Shown: positions 6,651 through 7,034 of the stretch, piece by piece
How positions within the stretch are numbered: the stretch's first letter is position 1
Layout: each line of letters opens with the position of its first letter
Assembly (NCBI GenBank): GCA_026706225.1
Contig: JAPOZE010000467.1
Coordinates: forward strand, 1-7,034
Reading direction: 5' to 3'
DNA from: Acidobacteriota bacterium
GTDB lineage: Bacteria > Acidobacteriota > Terriglobia > Versatilivoradales > Versatilivoraceae
DNA: 7,034 nucleotides
The notes under the pieces: model-generated
The model's input: the letters and a program-made list of their open reading frames with translations, nothing else
Told to the model about the DNA's origin: nothing
Database searches by the model: none
Translations under genes and position numbers: made by a program

Positions 6651-7034
6651 TCAGGCGAACAGCGGCGCGATTTCGTCCACCTTCAGGAAGGTGGTTCCGG
6701 AGACCGGCTCCAGGTACTCGAAATCCCGGCCCGAAGGAGTATTGGTGATCTTCTTGGACCAGTCGATGCCCAGGGCGGAGTACATGGTGGCGGCGATGTC
6801 TTCGATGTAAATGGAACGCTTCTGACTCCAGCCGGAATCGACCACTTTGCCGCCGGTGGGGTCGGTGGCGCCGATGATGCGGCCGCCCCGGACGCCGCCC
6901 CCGGCAAACAGGCTGGTGGAAGCGAAGCGGTGGTGATCGCGGCCCTTGTTGACGGTCAGGTCTCCCACGGTGCGCCCGAACTCACCCATGCACACGATCA
7001 GGGTCCGGTCCAAGAGCACCTGCCCATCCCTGGT
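6651..7034 (-). CDS. DUF1501 domain-containing protein, C-terminal part (5' end outside window)
   Basis: The frame is open from the right edge to TGA at 6651-6653, leaving 127 residues. The family signature is clear: LLDRTLIVCMGEFGRT at visible residues 7-22, then NKGRDHH at 29-35, LFAGGGVRGGRIIGATDPTG shortly after, and a conserved tail with IYIEDIAATMYSALGID. In most DUF1501 members the second motif reads G-R-D-H-W; here it is G-R-D-H-H. DUF1501 proteins belong to the alkaline phosphatase/sulfatase-like superfamily, are usually exported by the Tat pathway, and are usually encoded next to DUF1549/DUF1553 cytochrome-like genes in Planctomycetota and Acidobacteriota. Their substrate is not established. 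The N-terminus, signal peptide and any such partner gene would lie to the right of the window. It has the same orientation as the downstream operon but is separated from it by about 490 bp with repeats, so it is probably a different transcription unit. Confidence 0.93.
   Translation of the reverse strand, partial: TRDGQVLLDRTLIVCMGEFGRTVGDLTVNKGRDHHRFASTSLFAGGGVRGGRIIGATDPTGGKVVDSGWSQKRSIYIEDIAATMYSALGIDWSKKITNTPSGRDFEYLEPVSGTTFLKVDEIAPLFA

Noticed and set aside
6495..6810. AAAGGAGGT (6495-6503) followed 10 nt later by a TTG and a 98-codon frame on the + strand
   Set aside because: The spacing is long, the start is weak, half of the frame is antisense to the conserved DUF1501 C-terminus, and the product has no recognisable domain.

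Overview
This GC-rich window holds five protein genes and one intergenic region containing a repeat. The gene families suggest a soil or marine Acidobacteriota (Bryobacterales-like) genome, or less likely a Planctomycetota or Verrucomicrobiota one. The reasons are a DUF1501 gene, two 'W-x-x-F-x-G-P' type PQQ-like beta-propeller proteins, and GC-rich hairpin repeats of the kind abundant in those phyla. This placement is inference from family content, not proof. No tRNA, rRNA, CRISPR array or intact transposase gene was seen.

Layout: (1) 1-792, + strand: the C-terminal part of a PQQ-like beta-propeller protein that runs off the left edge. (2) 840-2090, - strand: a DUF418 (YeiB-like) polytopic membrane protein, convergent with the first gene. 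(3) 2074-3588, - strand: a complete secreted, probably lipid-anchored, beta-propeller protein that overlaps the DUF418 start by 17 nt. (4) 3674-6142, - strand: a large secreted protein of unknown function, rich in beta-strand-like segments. (5) 6164-6650: about 490 bp without a credible gene, carrying a perfect 31-bp inverted repeat whose arms are themselves hairpins. (6) 6651-7034, - strand: the C-terminal end of a DUF1501 protein that runs off the right edge.

The four minus-strand genes read in one direction. Genes 4, 3 and 2 are close enough (85-nt gap, then a 17-nt overlap) to be one operon. All of its predicted products are in the envelope: two exported proteins and one membrane protein. 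The two beta-propeller proteins on either side of the DUF418 gene are clear paralogues of each other in opposite orientation. No catalytic pathway can be assigned. The propellers lack the adjacent-cysteine pair of quinoprotein dehydrogenases and are better read as BamB-like scaffold or binding propellers.

The most interesting points are the duplicated propeller flanking a DUF418 gene, the unclassified 822-residue secreted protein with a recurring short motif and an internal hydrophobic stretch, the REP-like inverted repeat pair, and a strong ribosome binding site with a short open frame at the convergent junction. I found no convincing evidence for an entirely new multi-gene system.
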